The notes under the pieces are model-generated. The model made no database searches. It had not been told where the DNA came from and saw nothing but the letters and a program-made list of their open reading frames with translations. The translations under genes were made by a program, and so were the position numbers. Positions 33,856-35,498 of a stretch of 35,498 nucleotides of DNA are shown here, piece by piece; the stretch's first letter is position 1, and each line of letters starts with the position of its first letter. The stretch is taken from assembly GCA_945965395.1 (NCBI GenBank), contig CAMFND010000098.1, forward strand, positions 1 to 35,498, in the 5' to 3' direction. The DNA is from an uncultured Bacteroides sp. (GTDB taxonomy: Bacteria; Bacteroidota; Bacteroidia; Bacteroidales; Bacteroidaceae).

Positions 33856-34602
33856 TTATAAAACAAAATCTAATGATTGTTTTTCTAATTCAATTTCATA
33901 TTGTTTGATAAGTGCTTCGTAACTTAAAAATGAAACTCGTTTTTTTGCGTTTAATTCTTTAAATGCATGCAATCTCATTTTATGTTCAAATTCATATATC
34001 CGTTTTATGTCGGCCACAATAACCATCCTTGCATAAAAGTCTTGCAAGTCATAGAATTTTAGCAAAGAATTTTGGATGTCAGTCGAATGCTCTATCTCAA
34101 AAAAAGAATCAGGCATATTTCGATCATTAAACCAAATAGTGTCAATAGTAGAGCTGCGTTTTATGAATTGAGGATATGAATAGTGTGGTTGCTCATTGAG
34201 AGTGGCAAGTTCTTGTAATTTTTGTCCGTTATAGAATTTTTTATTCTTATCTTGATTAGGGATAAAAGTTTGCATATTATGATACTTTCCTATTATAAGC
34301 AAAACACCTTGATAGTAGGTGTGATTGAATTTGCAGATCTCAGCAGAGTCTTTGTTTTCATCTGTTTCAGTTATTATTCCTCTACCTTCAAGTTGTTTTT
34401 TGTATTTTTCAAGTCCATATAATCCTGGTTTTATTTTATAAATTCCTTTCGTTTGTTGAACTATACGACGAATACTTGCAAAAGGAGTCTTTGTTCTCCA
34501 TTCACAATCTTTAATTTTAAAAACTTCTTTATTTAGTTCTCCTAATGTGGCAACCCCGCCTAGCATTTCCAAAGTCTCTATCACCGCTTCATATTGTTTC
34601 AT
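33856..34602 (-). CDS. Putative restriction endonuclease with N-terminal winged helix
   Basis: 248 residues. Residues 1 to about 65 look like a HARE-type winged helix (VIETLEMLGGVATLGELNKEV, then RRIVQQTKGIYKIKPGLYGL). Such domains occur in restriction enzymes. The C-terminal half has the arrangement TIDTIWFN (Asp154) and SFFEIEHSTDIQNSLLKFYDLQDF (Glu169, Glu171), which resembles a PD-(D/E)xK-type core with an ExE instead of ExK. It stands next to the remains of a Dam-type methyltransferase, which supports a restriction role; GATC or a similar site would be the guess from that partner. I cannot name the family with certainty, and a non-nuclease DNA-binding role remains possible. The reading frame is intact. 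Confidence 0.7.
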   Translation of the reverse strand: MKQYEAVIETLEMLGGVATLGELNKEVFKIKDCEWRTKTPFASIRRIVQQTKGIYKIKPGLYGLEKYKKQLEGRGIITETDENKDSAEICKFNHTYYQGVLLIIGKYHNMQTFIPNQDKNKKFYNGQKLQELATLNEQPHYSYPQFIKRSSTIDTIWFNDRNMPDSFFEIEHSTDIQNSLLKFYDLQDFYARMVIVADIKRIYEFEHKMRLHAFKELNAKKRVSFLSYEALIKQYEIELEKQSLDFVL

Positions 34603-34643
34603 ATAATATAGTAGATTTGATAGGATAATAAGCTTTCGATGTA

Positions 34644-34835
34644 TTAATTCAACGGTTGTTCGTTCATTCTCGCAGCAGAAACTTGTTTAATGGAAAATCT
34701 TTTGTAAAGATAATCAAAAAAATTGTCTACATTTTGTGGATTTGAATCACTTACAACAAACAAGGATTTATGTTGTTCAATGAGTTGGCTCTTACCTCCA
34801 ACCCACTTGATAAAGGGTTTCGCTTTCATTTCCAA
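34644..34835 (-). pseudogene. Internal-deletion remnant of a Dam-type adenine methyltransferase
   Basis: 63 codons. Residues 7-20 (PFIKWVGGKSQLIE) are the N-terminal SAM-binding motif of D12-class N6-adenine methyltransferases. Residues 24-55 (SLFVVSDSNPQNVDNFFDYL, then YKRFSIKQVSAAR) match the C-terminal end of the same family, usually some 230 residues away. The catalytic DPPY block between them is missing. The last residues (MNEQPLN) no longer fit the family, so the end is damaged too. The joined frame is still open, but the product cannot be an active enzyme. Confidence 0.8.
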
Positions 34836-34963
34836 TATATTTACTTATGAACAAAAGTCAAGACTACCCCTATCTTTACGGTGTGAAAGGCTTCAGTGTA
34901 TGAACCTCAGAATAAATATTTAACGGGCTTGATGTCCCAAATGAAATAATCTATGCAGACAGT

Positions 34964-35233
34964 GTGCAGTTTGACATATACAAAGATAGTGTATTCATTT
35001 ATATTTTAAGTGAGAATGACAATAATTTTGAAACCAGATACGGAGTTTTAACCCCAAAGCTGGAAGAATTATGCCGGATTCTGTTGAATCATAATATAAC
35101 AGAAGTAACGAGGGAAAACCTCAGTATCCATGTAGTATCCGATTCTCTAAAACGCAAGTGCATTCAACCTAAAACGCAAGGCCGTTTGAATCAAAACGCA
35201 AGTGCGTTTAAGCTAAAACACAAGTGCATTTGA
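34964..35233 (+). pseudogene. N-terminal fragment of an IS110-family transposase
   Basis: The stretch QFDIYKDSVFIYILSENDNN followed by RYGVLTPKLEELCRILLNHNITEVTRENLSIHVV aligns by eye with the start of IS110 transposases (GLDVHKDSVFxCIL, FGTLTPxLEELxxxL, VAMESTSIYW). The first catalytic Asp (FDIYKD) and the Glu of the second motif (RENLS) are visible. Only about 60 residues remain. After about 35148 the frame runs into the 22-bp repeats, and there is no rest of the transposase. The open frame extends upstream to 34916 without a good start codon; GTG at 34964 is the first. It is not functional. Confidence 0.65.
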
Positions 35234-35258
35234 GTCAAAACGTAAGTGCGTTTTTTCA
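35149..35258. repeat. Array of five 22-bp palindromic units
   Basis: Units start at 35149, 35171, 35193, 35215 and 35237, exactly 22 bp apart. Each begins with a 16-bp core such as AAAACGCAAGTGCGTT, an imperfect palindrome (AAACGC-AAGT-GCGTTT). The 6-bp linkers alternate, CAACCT and TAAGCT against TGAATC and TGAGTC, which gives a 44-bp higher-order period. The last unit ends in six T. Confidence 0.85.
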
Positions 35259-35498
35259 CAAAGATATGCAAATGCAAACAGATGTAAAACCAGTACGAAA
35301 AAGCGTGTGAAAATGCCTTCAAAAAAAAAGATTTCAAGCAATAATAAGGGAGAATGGCAGAAAAACCATACTTGCCTGATTTACAAACATTAAACCACCA
35401 AAGGAGCATAAACCAACAACGGAAAGCTTGACGGGTTGTCGGGGTTGGCACCGGTTTTTCAAACTTTCTATATACAGGTGTGGAAAAATATAAACGTT
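35259..35498. other. AT-rich end of the window without a recognisable gene
   Basis: The stretch contains an A-rich tract (about 35321-35329) and a GC-richer spot around 35430-35455. I see no credible ORF, promoter or terminator. It is probably the upstream region of a gene outside the window. Confidence 0.45.

Noticed and set aside
35191..35451. 86-codon open frame on the minus strand over the repeat array
   Set aside because: The translation is dominated by the repeats and Phe/Tyr/Cys-rich antisense sequence, with no recognisable domain.

Overview
The window looks like chromosomal DNA of a Bacteroidales gut bacterium, most likely Bacteroides or Phocaeicola. The reasons are a bacterial serine palmitoyltransferase (sphingolipid synthesis), a DUF4295 gene after rpmB-rpmG, an M56 peptidase fused to TonB and SusC-like modules, an HU-LysM fusion protein, and several promoters of the Bacteroidota type (TTTG, about 19 bp, TAnnTTTG). 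The species cannot be fixed from the sequence alone.

Layout. 0-7.1 kb is housekeeping on the minus strand. ftsY, rimO, a small HU protein and an HU-TM-LysM protein are tightly packed. Upstream of them lie rpmB-rpmG-DUF4295, with their own promoter and terminator, and map-tsaD-cinA. 7.3-13.4 kb holds single genes on both strands: a DUF2582 winged-helix protein, an MgtC-like membrane protein, a Cof-type HAD phosphatase, a DUF2148 protein, a 37-residue basic protein with an unusually strong ribosome binding site, and serine palmitoyltransferase facing a diacylglycerol/sphingosine-kinase-type lipid kinase. A TrmN6-like tRNA methyltransferase follows. 13.6-18.4 kb is a plus-strand lon-tgt-LptF/G operon. 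18.9-22.7 kb carries a periplasmic TPR protein and gyrA on the minus strand. 22.9-30.3 kb is plus strand: clpC, htpG, serB and a DEAD-box helicase, with strong terminators after clpC, htpG and the helicase.

30.4-32.8 kb is a BlaI/BlaR1-type regulatory pair. The peptidase carries TonB and SusC-plug-like modules instead of a beta-lactam sensor, and three evenly spaced operator-like dyads lie upstream of the repressor. From about 32.9 kb to the end the DNA is visibly more AT-rich and accessory. It holds a HEPN/MNT (HepT-MntA type) toxin-antitoxin pair, a restriction-endonuclease-like gene whose Dam-type methyltransferase is reduced to a 63-codon internal-deletion remnant, an IS110-type transposase fragment, and an array of 22-bp palindromic units.

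The common themes of the core part are translation and RNA modification (RimO, TsaD, Tgt, TrmN6, L28, L33, MetAP, DEAD-box helicase) and protein quality control (Lon, ClpC, HtpG). The most unusual points are two unrelated-looking arrays with the same exact 22-bp period (about 8.4 kb and 35.2 kb), the broken restriction-modification locus with a surviving endonuclease-like gene, the M56/TonB/SusC chimera with its triple operator, and the strong Shine-Dalgarno sequence in a phylum that rarely uses one.
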